The notes: a model not told the origin generated them from the sequence alone. Positions 1-9,409 are shown, counted from the stretch's first letter. The stretch is DNA of 64,000 nucleotides from Chryseobacterium sp. ISL-6 (GCF_018613715.1 NZ_JAGGPT010000010.1:496001-560000); one strand, 5' to 3'. Numbers and translations: made by a program.

Positions 1-315
1 AATTGATAAGTCTGATTGCCTAGTTCAGGCAAAAACTATTGAAAATTTTTAAATATTAAGTACATCTTTCGTAAATGAATTTTAGAAAGCTGGGTATGTA
101 AAAAATTTTGCCGGTATATAGCTATTTTGTTTTGGAAAGATCTTCAACACACATCTTATTTTACACTTTCATTTTAAACTATTACAATCGGCTAATCATT
201 ATTAAAAACCACATATTATTAGTGCTAATAATTCATCAATTAGAGAAGTAAAATATTAAATTTGTATTTAAGATTCAAATAGATCAAATTTTAACACCAC
301 TTAAAAAGTATTATT
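1..315. other. Intergenic region upstream of the astacin gene
   Basis: I see no coding region here. A short hairpin (TTGCC ... GGCAA, about 17-33) lies near the left edge and may belong to a transcript that ends outside the window. The right part carries the promoter of the astacin gene. Confidence 0.5.
257..264 (+). promoter_or_regulatory. Putative -7 box of the astacin gene
   Basis: TAAATTTG matches the Bacteroidetes sigma-70 -7 consensus TAnnTTTG. It lies about 50 bases before the ATG. I see no convincing -33 TTG at the usual 19-21 base spacing, so this is tentative. Confidence 0.4.
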
Positions 316-1161
316 ATGAACAAAAATTTAAATGACTTATTTCAGAAAGTATTGACAAGAAAAGCGGTCATGGTAAGTTTTATCATTGCCCTTACTTTAG
401 CTTCTTGCAATAAGAACAATGAAGAAATTATGGATGGAAACCCAGCAACTTCCTTCAATACGGAGAACATTAAAAGAGGACAATTGGGTGGCCAGGCCAT
501 TACTTATGAGAGAAGGAATGGAATGAATTTTTTCCAGGGAGATATTGTTCTTTCGGACCGGCAGTTAACGGAAGATAATTCAGTTAATAAAGGAGGCGCC
601 AGCCTTTCAAGATGGCCAGGGGGCAAAATTTATTATACCGTTGCCAGTAATATGGGTTCCATAAATGCAAATAAAATCACTAATGCAGTTAATGAGTATA
701 ATAATAAAACAAATACTCAATGGATTCCCCGTACCAATCAGACCAACTATGTCGAATTTATTTTCGGAAGTTCATCAGGATATGATGGATGGGCACATAT
801 TGGATACAGAGGCGGAAAGCAAAATATTTCTCTGGATCAAAATATTTCTTTAGGATCAGTAATTCATGAAATGGGGCATACTGTAGGACTTTATCATGAA
901 CATTGTCGCAAAGACAGAGATCAGTATGTAGGTATCCAATGGAACAATATTCAAAATGGGCAGGCCTATAATTTCGACATCTATGATTCAGGAACAGAAA
1001 TAGGTCCATTCAATATTAATTCTGTGATGATGTACTGGCCAGACTCGTATTCTAAAAACGGACAACCTACCATTAAAAGGGCGAATAACACATACTTTAC
1101 ATATAATAGAACCGGATTTACAACTGGTGATATCAATACGATCGATACCATGTATCCTTAG
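316..1161 (+). CDS. Astacin-family (M12A) zinc metalloprotease lipoprotein, flavastacin-like
   Basis: This is a secreted or surface-anchored zinc endopeptidase of 281 residues. The N-terminus has a basic stretch, a hydrophobic segment and a lipobox ending at Cys31 (ALTLASC), so it is probably a lipoprotein. The astacin zinc motif HExxHxxGxxHE is intact at about residues 184-195 (HEMGHTVGLYHEHCRKDRD), including the Arg/Asp-rich continuation typical of the family. The Met-turn appears at about 237-240 (SVMMY) with the conserved Tyr. There is no T9SS sorting domain, unlike the other proteases in this window. The gene stands alone and faces the convergent helicase gene. Family and catalytic activity are well supported; the substrate is unknown. 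Flavastacin of Chryseobacterium is the nearest characterised relative I can name, from general knowledge. Confidence 0.88.
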   Translation: MNKNLNDLFQKVLTRKAVMVSFIIALTLASCNKNNEEIMDGNPATSFNTENIKRGQLGGQAITYERRNGMNFFQGDIVLSDRQLTEDNSVNKGGASLSRWPGGKIYYTVASNMGSINANKITNAVNEYNNKTNTQWIPRTNQTNYVEFIFGSSSGYDGWAHIGYRGGKQNISLDQNISLGSVIHEMGHTVGLYHEHCRKDRDQYVGIQWNNIQNGQAYNFDIYDSGTEIGPFNINSVMMYWPDSYSKNGQPTIKRANNTYFTYNRTGFTTGDINTIDTMYP

Positions 1162-1203
1162 TTTTCAGCCAAAGGTTTATCATATAATTGGGGAAAAGAA
1201 TTT

Positions 1204-3330
1204 TTATGAATTCTTTTCCTTTTTGTAATTATAATGATTGATCAAAATTCTTATTTCATTAAACTCAAAATCATTCGGTAAAGCACCTTTCCATTCTGTA
1301 AGTGTCTCATGTGGTTTTTTATAAAATTCTTTTTCAAAAGCTTTGATCTTATCTGAAGTAATCACTCTGGAAATATCCAATAACCCCTGCTCTGCAAACT
1401 TTGCCAGATGCCCGATTACCGTTTCCTTAACCAGCCCTCTTTCTAAAGAAATTTCACCAATGGTTTTTCCCTGTTCAAACAATTGAAACGTCAAAACCTG
1501 GGAAGGAACTTTTGCAATTTTTAAATTAATTTCTTTATCATTTTTTTCATCTAAAAGCTTTGTCTCCAATAAATGAACCTCTTTTAAACTATTTAAATAT
1601 TCTTCAATATCTTCCAACCAGTTTCTGAAATCTTCATTATATTGTTTTAATCCTTTTGCTCCTTTTATTTCAGCATAAAATTCCTTCAAAGGATTAAAAA
1701 TCTTGTCTCGTATTTCAGTGAAAAAGAAATTAACCGCCCCTTTCGCTTTGCTTTCGATCTCAGACCACTCCTCTTCCTTACTGACAAAAAGATCTATTTT
1801 CTGATTTAAGACACGTTCTAATTTTCCGAAGATCTTTCCAAGTTGTACGATCTCATGCTTTAATTGAAGATAAAGCTGATTGGTTTTTACATGGTCAATA
1901 CTTTTGGTGGTAATGGATAAGTTATTCCACTCTTCAATCTCTTTAAGAAACCAAAGACTATCCAGTGTACGAAGCACTTTTTTAATACTGTAATCGTATT
2001 TCTCTTTATTTAAAATAGTTTCAACCTGATCATTAGCAAATGTATCTCCCTGAAATTGTAGTATACGTGTATCTTTAAATATCACTTCGGGAGTGATTTT
2101 AGATTTTAGAATAATCCCCTCCAGCGTTCTGCAACGTGATAAAGCAACATACACCTGTCCGGCTGTAAAACTTTTTCCAGCGTCAATAATCACTTTATCA
2201 AATGTCAAACCCTGACTTTTATGAATGGTTACAGCCCAAGCCAATTTGATAGGAAACTGTTCAAAACTTCCTAAAACCTCTTCTTTAATATTTTTATCGG
2301 TATCAAGAAAATATTTCTTCTGTTCCCAGACTTCTCTCTTTACCACAATTTCTCTTTCACTTCCTTCTAAAACAACCCTAATTTCATTTTCATCAAGACC
2401 AATAATCTCCCCAAGTTTTCCGTTAAAATATTTTTTCTCCGGAGAAATATCATTTCTTATAAACATGACCTGAGCTCCGATCTTCAATTCCAGAAACTGC
2501 TCGTTAGGAAACTGATTTTCTTTAAATTCACCAAAAAGTTTAGCTTCATAAGTGCTCGGATCAACTTTTATTTCTGTTAATTTCTGTTGGTTGATCTCAT
2601 CTGCCATTCTGTTATGGGAACACAGGTACACATAGGAATCCTGCCCTGTTTGAAAATCAGGATCATATCTTTCGTTTAAATGGTCAAAATCGATATTGGC
2701 AACATCACCGTCTCGGATGGCATTTAAAATTTCAAGAAATTCCTGATCAGACTGTCGGTAAACCTTTGTCAATTCAATGGTAATCAAAGGAATTTCTTTG
2801 ATCGCATGACTATCAAAAAAGAAAGGAGATTGATAATAAAGTTTCAAAACATGCTCATCTCTTACTACTGGCGGAAGCTGATAAAGATCACCAATGAACA
2901 ACATCTGAACACCTCCAAATCTTTGGTTGTTCCTTCTTACAAATCTTAATGAAAAATCCATCATATCCAGAACATCAGCCCGCAACATAGAAACCTCATC
3001 AATAATGATGATCTCAACTTCTCTTAAAAGCTTAAGTTTATCTTTTCGATACTTAAAATGATGCATCAGATCAGCAATATTATTTGCCAAACTGCTATCT
3101 ATTCTTTCCGTAGTGGGTAAAAAAGTCCTTAACGGCAACCCAAACATAGAATGAATGGTAACACCACCCGCATTAATAGCGGCTATTCCTGTAGGAGCTA
3201 TTACAATGTGTTTTTTCTTTGTTCTTTTTACAAAGTCATTAAGAAAAGTTGTCTTACCGGTTCCTGCTTTTCCTGTAAGGAAAACACTTCTGTTGGTATG
3301 TTCTATTATGTCAAAAAAATGATTGTTCAT
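1204..3330 (-). CDS. Pif1/RecD-like superfamily 1B DNA helicase with C-terminal HTH domain
   Basis: This is an ATP-dependent 5'-3' DNA helicase of the Pif1 group, 708 residues. Walker A is GKAGTGKTT (about 20-28) and the Walker B/DEAD-like motif is IIIIDEVSML (about 107-116). The late helicase motif is AWAVTIHKSQGLTFDKVIID, followed by VYVALSRC. The last 120 residues include a helix-turn-helix-like segment (GKTIGEISLERGLVKETVIG), as in many Bacteroidetes Pif1-like proteins. The frame stays open upstream to 3546, but that extension would overlap the divergent lipoprotein gene and lacks helicase sequence. The start at 3330 (MNNHFFDII) gives the normal N-terminus, and a -7 box (TAATTTTG on the minus strand, 3337-3344) lies only 6 bases before it. 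It probably acts in replication or recombination. Confidence 0.88.
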   Translation of the reverse strand: MNNHFFDIIEHTNRSVFLTGKAGTGKTTFLNDFVKRTKKKHIVIAPTGIAAINAGGVTIHSMFGLPLRTFLPTTERIDSSLANNIADLMHHFKYRKDKLKLLREVEIIIIDEVSMLRADVLDMMDFSLRFVRRNNQRFGGVQMLFIGDLYQLPPVVRDEHVLKLYYQSPFFFDSHAIKEIPLITIELTKVYRQSDQEFLEILNAIRDGDVANIDFDHLNERYDPDFQTGQDSYVYLCSHNRMADEINQQKLTEIKVDPSTYEAKLFGEFKENQFPNEQFLELKIGAQVMFIRNDISPEKKYFNGKLGEIIGLDENEIRVVLEGSEREIVVKREVWEQKKYFLDTDKNIKEEVLGSFEQFPIKLAWAVTIHKSQGLTFDKVIIDAGKSFTAGQVYVALSRCRTLEGIILKSKITPEVIFKDTRILQFQGDTFANDQVETILNKEKYDYSIKKVLRTLDSLWFLKEIEEWNNLSITTKSIDHVKTNQLYLQLKHEIVQLGKIFGKLERVLNQKIDLFVSKEEEWSEIESKAKGAVNFFFTEIRDKIFNPLKEFYAEIKGAKGLKQYNEDFRNWLEDIEEYLNSLKEVHLLETKLLDEKNDKEINLKIAKVPSQVLTFQLFEQGKTIGEISLERGLVKETVIGHLAKFAEQGLLDISRVITSDKIKAFEKEFYKKPHETLTEWKGALPNDFEFNEIRILINHYNYKKEKNS

Positions 3331-3336
3331 CGTTGC

Positions 3337-3344
3337 CAAAATTA
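3337..3344 (-). promoter_or_regulatory. Putative -7 box of the helicase gene
   Basis: Read on the minus strand this is TAATTTTG, a match to TAnnTTTG. Only six bases separate it from the ATG at 3330, so transcription would begin at or just before the start codon. Confidence 0.45.
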
Positions 3345-3412
3345 CGGAAAATGAATTTGAAATCCTTCTTATGGCATAACTTTTGAGTTCGTTTTTCAAA
3401 TAAAAAACTAAT

Positions 3413-3859
3413 ATGGGAAAAGTACACGCTCGAATTTCTGTGATAATACTATGCATAACACTGGCTTTAGTTTCTTGCGGAACAAAAAATGTTACGGATA
3501 ATTTACCAAAAGATATTTCAGAGAGACCGGCAGATGAAAATAGCAAGAAGTACGATGAAGTTCAATTGGAAAAAACAAAAACAGCTATAGAATCAGAAAT
3601 TGCCAAAGAAAAATGCACAAATGCCGATGATTGGAAATCAGCTCCAATAGGTTCTAAAGCTTGTGGCGGACCAAAATCTTATATTGCTTATCCTAAAACA
3701 ATGGAGACTGAAATCTTATCTAAAATTGAAGCTTATAATAAAAAAGAGGCTGACTTCAACATAAAATATGGCATCACTTCAGATTGTGCAATGGTAGCGG
3801 AACCACAGGGAATAAAATGTAATAATGGAAAAGCAGAACTGATATATGCTGGACAATAA
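3413..3859 (+). CDS. Small lipoprotein of unknown function
   Basis: A 148-residue predicted lipoprotein with a hydrophobic signal and lipobox at Cys22 (LALVSC). The mature part is charged and contains four further cysteines (KEKC, SKAC, SDC, IKC), which could form two disulfides after export. I do not recognise a family. It is divergent from the helicase gene and ends just before a strong bidirectional terminator shared with the convergent carbonic anhydrase-like gene, so it is probably a single-gene unit. Base use matches the neighbours. Expression and function are unknown. Confidence 0.7.
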   Translation: MGKVHARISVIILCITLALVSCGTKNVTDNLPKDISERPADENSKKYDEVQLEKTKTAIESEIAKEKCTNADDWKSAPIGSKACGGPKSYIAYPKTMETEILSKIEAYNKKEADFNIKYGITSDCAMVAEPQGIKCNNGKAELIYAGQ

Positions 3860-3886
3860 AAAATATATTATATAAACCCGATCATA

Positions 3887-3914
3887 AAAAGCTCTGTCAA
3901 TTGACAGAGCTTTT
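3887..3914. terminator. Bidirectional terminator
   Basis: This is a perfect 28-base palindrome (AAAAGCTCTGTCAA and its complement) placed between two convergent genes. A/T runs on each side give a U-tract in either direction. Confidence 0.85.
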
Positions 3915-3931
3915 AGTTATATAACTAAATT

Positions 3932-4447
3932 TTAATCTTTATACCATGAAGAGTATTTCACATAATTATCTGCGATCCTGTTTACTTCTCCTTCAAGTAA
4001 CTGCGATGAAATATCTTTAATTTTTCTGGCTGGAACACCACCCCAAACTTCTCCAGATTTAATATGAGTTCCCTGAGTAACTACAGAACCGGCACCAATA
4101 ATGGAATTTTCCTCCACCAGGCAGTCGTCCATAACGATTGCTCCCATTCCTATCAAGACATTATCCTGAACAGTACATCCATGTACAATTGCATTATGTC
4201 CTATTGAAACATTATTTCCAATCACTAAAGGAAACTTCTCATAAGTACAGTGCAACATTACATTATCCTGAACATTTACTTTATCCCCCATTTTAATGTA
4301 ATTAACATCCCCTCTTATTACTGCATTATACCAAACACTACATTCTTTTCCCATGGTAACATCTCCAATAATAGTTGCAGTTTCTGCCAGAAAAGTATTT
4401 TCTCCGATTTGTGGTGCTTTGCCCAAAAGTTCTTTTATAAGTGCCAT
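3932..4447 (-). CDS. Gamma-carbonic anhydrase family protein (left-handed beta-helix)
   Basis: A 171-residue hexapeptide-repeat protein of the gamma carbonic anhydrase/YrdA group. The repeated I-G-x-x-x-V pattern runs through most of the chain and would form a left-handed beta-helix trimer. All three metal-binding histidines of the family appear to be kept (MLHCTYE, then GHNAIVHG). The start at 4447 (MALIKELLG) is preferred: the 18 extra codons upstream are low-complexity and unlike the family. Many YrdA-like members show little or no carbonic anhydrase activity, so the enzymatic role is uncertain. It is cytoplasmic and monocistronic, and convergent with the small lipoprotein gene. Confidence 0.85.
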   Translation of the reverse strand: MALIKELLGKAPQIGENTFLAETATIIGDVTMGKECSVWYNAVIRGDVNYIKMGDKVNVQDNVMLHCTYEKFPLVIGNNVSIGHNAIVHGCTVQDNVLIGMGAIVMDDCLVEENSIIGAGSVVTQGTHIKSGEVWGGVPARKIKDISSQLLEGEVNRIADNYVKYSSWYKD

Positions 4448-4571
4448 ATTTTTAATTTGATATTTTGAAAATGAGCTAATTTGAAAATTAAATGGGTACA
4501 ATCACTATTTTTAAATTACAGTGATAGCAAAAATCTAACTTCTTCTTCCTAACTCCTAACTTCTAATTGCG

Positions 4572-4579
4572 TATTTTTG
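4572..4579 (+). promoter_or_regulatory. Putative -7 box of the nfu-hemH unit
   Basis: TATTTTTG matches TAnnTTTG, 21 bases before the ATG of the NifU-like gene. No clear -33 TTG is seen. Confidence 0.5.
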
Positions 4580-4600
4580 TAACTCAAATTTAAAGAAAAA

Positions 4601-5479
4601 ATGCGTAAGATACTTATAGAGCCAACAGAAAACCCAAAAGTGATGAAATTTGTCGCTGACTACAACTTGATTCCAGGGTCTCTTGAGTTGGACAGAAGTT
4701 CAGATATTTCAGAAATTCCTTTAGCTCAGGAACTTTTTAATTATCCCTTTGTAGAAAAAATTTTCATTACAGCTAATTTTGTAGCTATTGCAAAGCAGGA
4801 TACTATGGAATGGGAACATGTTACTGAAAGTCTGAAAAATGTAATTGAAGATGAATTGCTTGCCAACCCGAGAATTTACCTTCAGAAGAAAAAAGAGATG
4901 TATCAGATCTATGCTGAAATGACTCCAAACCCAAATGTGATGAAATTCGTTTCCAGTAAATTATTATTGGAAGGGTTTGTAGAAGTAAAATCTCGAACTG
5001 AAGCAGAGGGTGTTCCTTTAGCAGAGGCTATTTTTAAAGAATTTGATTTTGCTAAGGAAGTTTTTATCTCAGATAATTTCGTTGCGGTAACCAGAGATCA
5101 TTCTGTAGAATGGCATCAGGTAATGATGGCTGTGCGTGGTCTTATTGCTGAATATCTTCAAAATGGAGGTGCAATCTCAAATCTTGCCCCTCAGACACAC
5201 GAAAATCCGGTTGAAAAAATCATCAACAGAGATTATACAGATGATGAGCAAAAGATTTCTGATATATTAAATGAATACGTTGCTCCTGCAGTAGAAAATG
5301 ATGGTGGAAAAATTTCTTTGATGGAATATGATGAAGCCAATAAAACTGCAAAAATGCTTTTACAAGGAGCTTGCTCAGGTTGTCCAAGTTCTACGGCAAC
5401 ATTAAAAAATGGAATCGAGAGTATTTTAAAACAATTCGTTCCCGAACTAGTCGAAAGAGTGGAAGCGGTAAACGGATAA
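4601..5479 (+). CDS. NifU-family Fe-S scaffold protein with duplicated Nfu N-terminal domain
   Basis: This is a probable iron-sulfur cluster scaffold or carrier of 292 residues. It has two copies of the Nfu/NifU N-terminal domain: one from residue 1 (EPTENPKVMKFV) and one from about 107 (MTPNPNVMKFV). A C-terminal NifU domain follows, with the cluster-binding CxxC in GACSGCPSSTATLKNGIE. Most Nfu proteins have a single N-terminal domain; the tandem copy is known in Bacteroidetes. The gene is followed after 8 bases by a small lipoprotein gene and then hemH. A shared operon fits the common theme of iron-sulfur clusters and heme, but co-transcription is inferred from spacing alone. Confidence 0.9.
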   Translation: MRKILIEPTENPKVMKFVADYNLIPGSLELDRSSDISEIPLAQELFNYPFVEKIFITANFVAIAKQDTMEWEHVTESLKNVIEDELLANPRIYLQKKKEMYQIYAEMTPNPNVMKFVSSKLLLEGFVEVKSRTEAEGVPLAEAIFKEFDFAKEVFISDNFVAVTRDHSVEWHQVMMAVRGLIAEYLQNGGAISNLAPQTHENPVEKIINRDYTDDEQKISDILNEYVAPAVENDGGKISLMEYDEANKTAKMLLQGACSGCPSSTATLKNGIESILKQFVPELVERVEAVNG

Positions 5480-5487
5480 TTTTATAT

Positions 5488-5946
5488 ATGAGAATAGTAT
5501 TTCTTTTAATTTGTTTCAGCATCAGCATTCTTTCATGTAAGAAAGAAACTACGAATTCAAAAACAAATATCAATGTTGGGCTTCATGAAGATCTTGTACA
5601 ATCGGGGTTAGCAAAAGACAGCCTTCAAAAAATGGATGTATTCTTGAGTAAGCTAGATAAAAGGAACACCCCATTTTTGGATTTCTATATTACTTATTTC
5701 TATAAGTTTGATAAAGAAACCCAGGATGAAATAAAGAAATCAAAAGGAGAGAATTTTCTGAATGAAAATCCCGAGGAATACTATAAATTATTTGCCGAAA
5801 TAATGTCTGAAAAAGGTGACAAATATTTAAAATCTTTCGGCATCAGCCAAGAAGAAGAAATGCTTTCCAGAGAAGTATATATTTTTCACTTAAAGAAAAA
5901 ATACGGTCCAACTATTGATGGTCAATTGGAAAATTTAAATAAATAA
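5488..5946 (+). CDS. Small lipoprotein of unknown function
   Basis: A 152-residue predicted lipoprotein with a signal peptide and lipobox ending at Cys17 (SISILSC). The mature part is highly charged and probably helical; no family is recognised. The frame is open upstream into the NifU-like gene, but the signal peptide fixes the start at 5488. Its stop codon overlaps the ATG of hemH by one base (TAATG), which suggests translational coupling and co-expression with ferrochelatase. A role in heme or iron handling is only an inference from position. Confidence 0.75.
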   Translation: MRIVFLLICFSISILSCKKETTNSKTNINVGLHEDLVQSGLAKDSLQKMDVFLSKLDKRNTPFLDFYITYFYKFDKETQDEIKKSKGENFLNENPEEYYKLFAEIMSEKGDKYLKSFGISQEEEMLSREVYIFHLKKKYGPTIDGQLENLNK

Positions 5947-6974
5947 TGAAGGGAATTCTATTAGTGAATCTTGGTTCACCAAGATCTACGAGCGTAAAAG
6001 ATGTAAAGGAGTATCTTGATGAATTTTTAATGGATGAAAAGGTAATTGATTATCGTTGGATTTTCAGGGCCCTTTTGGTTCGTGGTATCATTCTTAATAC
6101 TAGACCCGCAAAATCTGCTGAAGCCTATAAAACAGTTTGGACAGATGAAGGTTCTCCATTGGTGGTGATTACTGAAAAAATTCAGAAAAAGCTGCAAAAA
6201 CTGGTTGATGTTCCTGTGGAAATTGGAATGCGTTATGCACAGCCAAGTATTGAAGCGGGTATTCAAAAATTAGTTGATCAGGGAGTTTCTGAGATCGTAC
6301 TTTTCCCATTGTATCCTCAATATGCCATGAGTACGACGGAGACGGTTATTGAAAAGGCCGAGGAAGTAAGAAAGAAAAAATTTCCGACCGTAAAGATTAA
6401 CTATATACAACCTTTTTACGACAGGGAAATTTACATCAATTGTTTAGCCGAAAGTATTAAGGAAAAACTTCCTGAAAATTTCGATGCTTTACAGTTTTCT
6501 TACCATGGAGTTCCTGAAAGGCATATTTATAAAACAGACCCTTCCAATACATGTAAGATAGATGATGCAAACTGTATCAACAGTAAAATTGAAGCTCATA
6601 ATGCCCGTTGCTACAGACATCAGTGTTATAAAACCACTGAATCCGTAATAGCAAAAATGGGATTACCTAAAGAAAAAACTATTGTTTCATTTCAGTCCAG
6701 ATTAGGAAAAGATAAATGGATTGAGCCTTATACTGATGAAACACTGGAAACTATTCCTAAAAAAGGGGTAAAAAACTTAGCTGTGGTTTGTCCTGCATTC
6801 GTTTCTGATTGCCTTGAAACTTTAGAAGAAATTTCCGTAGAAGGTAAAGAGCAGTTTTTACATGGAGGTGGAGAAAACTTCCATTATATTCCATGTTTAA
6901 ATGATGAGGACCGATGGATTGATGTGGTAAAAACTTTATGTGAAGAAAAATTGAATGAATTTTATCTTGTATAA
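5946..6974 (+). CDS. hemH: Ferrochelatase
   Basis: This enzyme inserts ferrous iron into a porphyrin at the end of heme synthesis. The 342 residues begin with the family signature MKGILLVNLGSPRS. The active-site histidine region is present (QFSYHGVPERHI), as are the late conserved segments VSFQSRLGKDKWIEPYT and CPAFVSDCLETLEEI. Length is normal for the bacterial enzyme. It is cytoplasmic or membrane-associated. It is translationally coupled to the upstream lipoprotein gene and closes an operon ended by a strong hairpin at 6999-7030. Confidence 0.95.
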   Translation: MKGILLVNLGSPRSTSVKDVKEYLDEFLMDEKVIDYRWIFRALLVRGIILNTRPAKSAEAYKTVWTDEGSPLVVITEKIQKKLQKLVDVPVEIGMRYAQPSIEAGIQKLVDQGVSEIVLFPLYPQYAMSTTETVIEKAEEVRKKKFPTVKINYIQPFYDREIYINCLAESIKEKLPENFDALQFSYHGVPERHIYKTDPSNTCKIDDANCINSKIEAHNARCYRHQCYKTTESVIAKMGLPKEKTIVSFQSRLGKDKWIEPYTDETLETIPKKGVKNLAVVCPAFVSDCLETLEEISVEGKEQFLHGGGENFHYIPCLNDEDRWIDVVKTLCEEKLNEFYLV

Positions 6975-6998
6975 ATCATCTTAATGACAAAAATAGAG

Positions 6999-7030
6999 AA
7001 AGGACACAAGAAATACTTGTGTCCTTTTTC
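6999..7030 (+). terminator. Rho-independent terminator after hemH
   Basis: The stem AAAGGACACAAG pairs perfectly with CTTGTGTCCTTT around a five-base loop, followed by a T run. It lies 24 bases after the hemH stop. Confidence 0.85.
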
Positions 7031-7050
7031 AATAGAGATATATTAAAAAT

Positions 7051-9021
7051 TTATTTTTTAATTAAGTTTCCTGCTTTTTGACCATTCACTATTACTACAT
7101 AAACTCCAGGAAGCATATTAGACGGAAGCTGTAGATTCAGTTTATTTACACCATCTGTAAGCTCAACTTTTTCAGAAATTTCTTTCTTACCTGTTAAACT
7201 TATCAATTCTACGATTCCTTTTCCTGCCTTTCCATCAAATGTCACAGTAAATCTGTCTGTTGCCGGATTTGGACTAATGGTATAAAGAGAAGCATCTGGT
7301 GCACCAGCAACACGTCCTGCAGAAGAGGTGCCTCCACCAACTCCCACTGCATTCCAAGCGTTAGTTACTTGTGTCACCTCATTACTGCTCACCCCATACA
7401 AATCTTTCGCAGCCTGTATAGAAGAAGTTCTTGCATTGGCATAGGTAGAAGAAGAAGTAAGATAAGAAGTTAATGTTCTGTAAGCAATTGCTCCTGCTTT
7501 ATCTAACCCTATTCCAGAGACACTATAAGCAAAACCATTATCGTTAGTTCCCGTACCTCCGGTTACTAATAAATAATACCAAAAGTTGAGAACTCCCGAA
7601 TTAGTGTGGACTCCGCAATAGTCATTTGTTGTTTGTCCAGGCACCGCACAACCCGTAGTTGTAGCATCTTTCCAATACGTTCCTTTATAAGTATCAGGTT
7701 GGCGATACGCATTCGGGTTTGACATATCTCTGATCACATAATTGAAATCTTCGCCCAACTTCCAGCTTGCCTGATTAGGTCTTGCCCAAAGTTCTATTGA
7801 ATTTCCAAAAATATCGGAAAAACCTTCATTCAAAGCTCCAGGCTCTCTTTGATAAGCCAGATTCGCAGTTTTAGAAGTCATCCCATGAGTAATTTCATGT
7901 CCGCAAACATCAATAGCAGTTAATGGTAACCCTCCGTTTGTACTCGAGCTGCCATCACCATAAGTCATTCTGGATCCATCCCAAAACGCATTGAAATAAT
8001 TAGTAGAGTAATGAACATAGGATTTTATAGCAAAGTTATTGTTGTCAATACTTTTTCTGTTAAATTTTGTATAGTAATAATCTACAGTCATTTCTGCCCC
8101 CCAATGTGCATCGGTAGCATATTGATCTTTATTGGTGTTTACATTATTCCAGGCATTATCGGCATCTGTAAAGTCTACGGCGGATGAATAATTGGTTCCT
8201 TTTTTTAGATTATATGTTTCTACATTTGTTCCTGTTCCTGTTCCCGCATTTCTTCCCGATTCTCTTAATCTGTAACTTCCGTTATAAGAATCTGTAGTAA
8301 TATTCCGGCTGCCGCTATAACCTGTTGTAGCCGTTCCCGGAGCATTTACATCATGAATTATAGCATCTGTTCCTAAGATTTTTCCACCTTTAGCATCTAC
8401 AAAAACATATTGTCTGCTTAATGGTTTTTCAGAATAAATATCAAACTTATACGCCAGTTTTAAATCACGCAGCTTTTCATCAGTAGGATCTGAATAATAG
8501 ACCAGTTCTCCTTTTGGGGCAAAGCTTGCATTAGCATCATTGAGTTCTTTTTTAATGAAATCTTCTTCTTCCCTATTTTGCCATTTATATGAATCTGCTC
8601 CTACAAATGATAAGGCATTTTGCAATGCTATACTTTCAGAAATATTGGCTTTTTTTTCAATCCCTTCCGGAACTTTAAGAATCCAGGTTCCTGTTTCTCC
8701 AATAACTTTTCCTCCTTTAGTTTGTACAGCCATCATTCCATATTCTACAGGAATATTATTGACTGTTTGTTGAAATCTGTGGGTTTCAAAACCCAATTGA
8801 TCTTTTTCAACTCCTAATTTACGCGCTTGTCCCGCAACATAGCTCTGAGAGGTTTCATCAAATAAAACAGGACTTCCCTGAAAAGCAGGCCCGCTTTTAT
8901 CAAATCTTAAAAATTCTGCGTGTAATCCGTTTTTACCGGGAATTAATTTTGATGGCTTGTTTTGCCCAAAAACGAAAGAGCAAGCAGCAACACTTGCTAC
9001 TAGAATAAATTTTGTTTTCAT
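7051..9021 (-). CDS. Secreted thermolysin-like (M4) metalloprotease with T9SS sorting domain
   Basis: A 656-residue zinc protease made as a preproenzyme. It has a signal peptide ending near residue 19 (SFVFGQ) and a propeptide of the FTP/PepSY kind (about 20-225). The M4 catalytic domain carries HEITH at about 375-379 and the glutamate ligand in NEGFSD (about 398-403). The active-site His segment CGVHTNSGV is also present. The final 80 residues (from ISPNPATDRF to the basic end NLIKK) form a type A T9SS C-terminal sorting domain, so the enzyme should cross the outer membrane through T9SS. The start at 9021 is chosen because it begins the signal peptide; the 40 upstream codons are AT-rich and unlike a leader. 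It ends convergently with hemH. Confidence 0.93.
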   Translation of the reverse strand: MKTKFILVASVAACSFVFGQNKPSKLIPGKNGLHAEFLRFDKSGPAFQGSPVLFDETSQSYVAGQARKLGVEKDQLGFETHRFQQTVNNIPVEYGMMAVQTKGGKVIGETGTWILKVPEGIEKKANISESIALQNALSFVGADSYKWQNREEEDFIKKELNDANASFAPKGELVYYSDPTDEKLRDLKLAYKFDIYSEKPLSRQYVFVDAKGGKILGTDAIIHDVNAPGTATTGYSGSRNITTDSYNGSYRLRESGRNAGTGTGTNVETYNLKKGTNYSSAVDFTDADNAWNNVNTNKDQYATDAHWGAEMTVDYYYTKFNRKSIDNNNFAIKSYVHYSTNYFNAFWDGSRMTYGDGSSSTNGGLPLTAIDVCGHEITHGMTSKTANLAYQREPGALNEGFSDIFGNSIELWARPNQASWKLGEDFNYVIRDMSNPNAYRQPDTYKGTYWKDATTTGCAVPGQTTNDYCGVHTNSGVLNFWYYLLVTGGTGTNDNGFAYSVSGIGLDKAGAIAYRTLTSYLTSSSTYANARTSSIQAAKDLYGVSSNEVTQVTNAWNAVGVGGGTSSAGRVAGAPDASLYTISPNPATDRFTVTFDGKAGKGIVELISLTGKKEISEKVELTDGVNKLNLQLPSNMLPGVYVVIVNGQKAGNLIKK

Positions 9022-9317
9022 AAAAATATTTATTAAATGGTAAAACGAATTTATAAACTTTTCACAATAAAATAATAAAAAATATAAATAAAATTCAATC
9101 AATAACACAAATAGATAAATAAAACACAATAACATATTCAAAAAAAAGAAAATAAACTAAGTATTATTTAACCACATATGTATATTTTAATGAATAAATT
9201 AAATCAAAAATCATCTATACGTGAATTATTTTTATTTACTATGCAATACGCTATATATTATCTCATAAAATCATCCCGAAACGCGTAAAAACCTTTTGGT
9301 TAACGGGAGTTTTATAA

Positions 9318-9358
9318 AAAAAATAAGCCATCTCTTTGGAGACAGCTTTAGCTTTTTT
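9318..9358 (-). terminator. Probable terminator of the T9SS plug gene
   Basis: An imperfect stem (AAGC-CA-TCTC with GAGA-CA-GCTT) is preceded on the plus strand by an A run, giving a U-tract on the minus strand. It lies about 50 bases downstream of the plug gene stop. Confidence 0.5.
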
Positions 9359-9409
9359 ATTTTGATGTAAATTCAAACTTTTATTGATTTATATGAAAAT
9401 CATTTATTT

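Noticed and set aside
3331..3546. N-terminal extension of the helicase frame
   Set aside because: It overlaps the divergent lipoprotein gene and its promoter, is not helicase-like, and the start at 3330 gives the normal N-terminus.
5371..5487. Upstream part of the lipoprotein frame inside the NifU-like gene
   Set aside because: It is out-of-frame coding DNA of the NifU-like gene; the signal peptide and lipobox begin at 5488.
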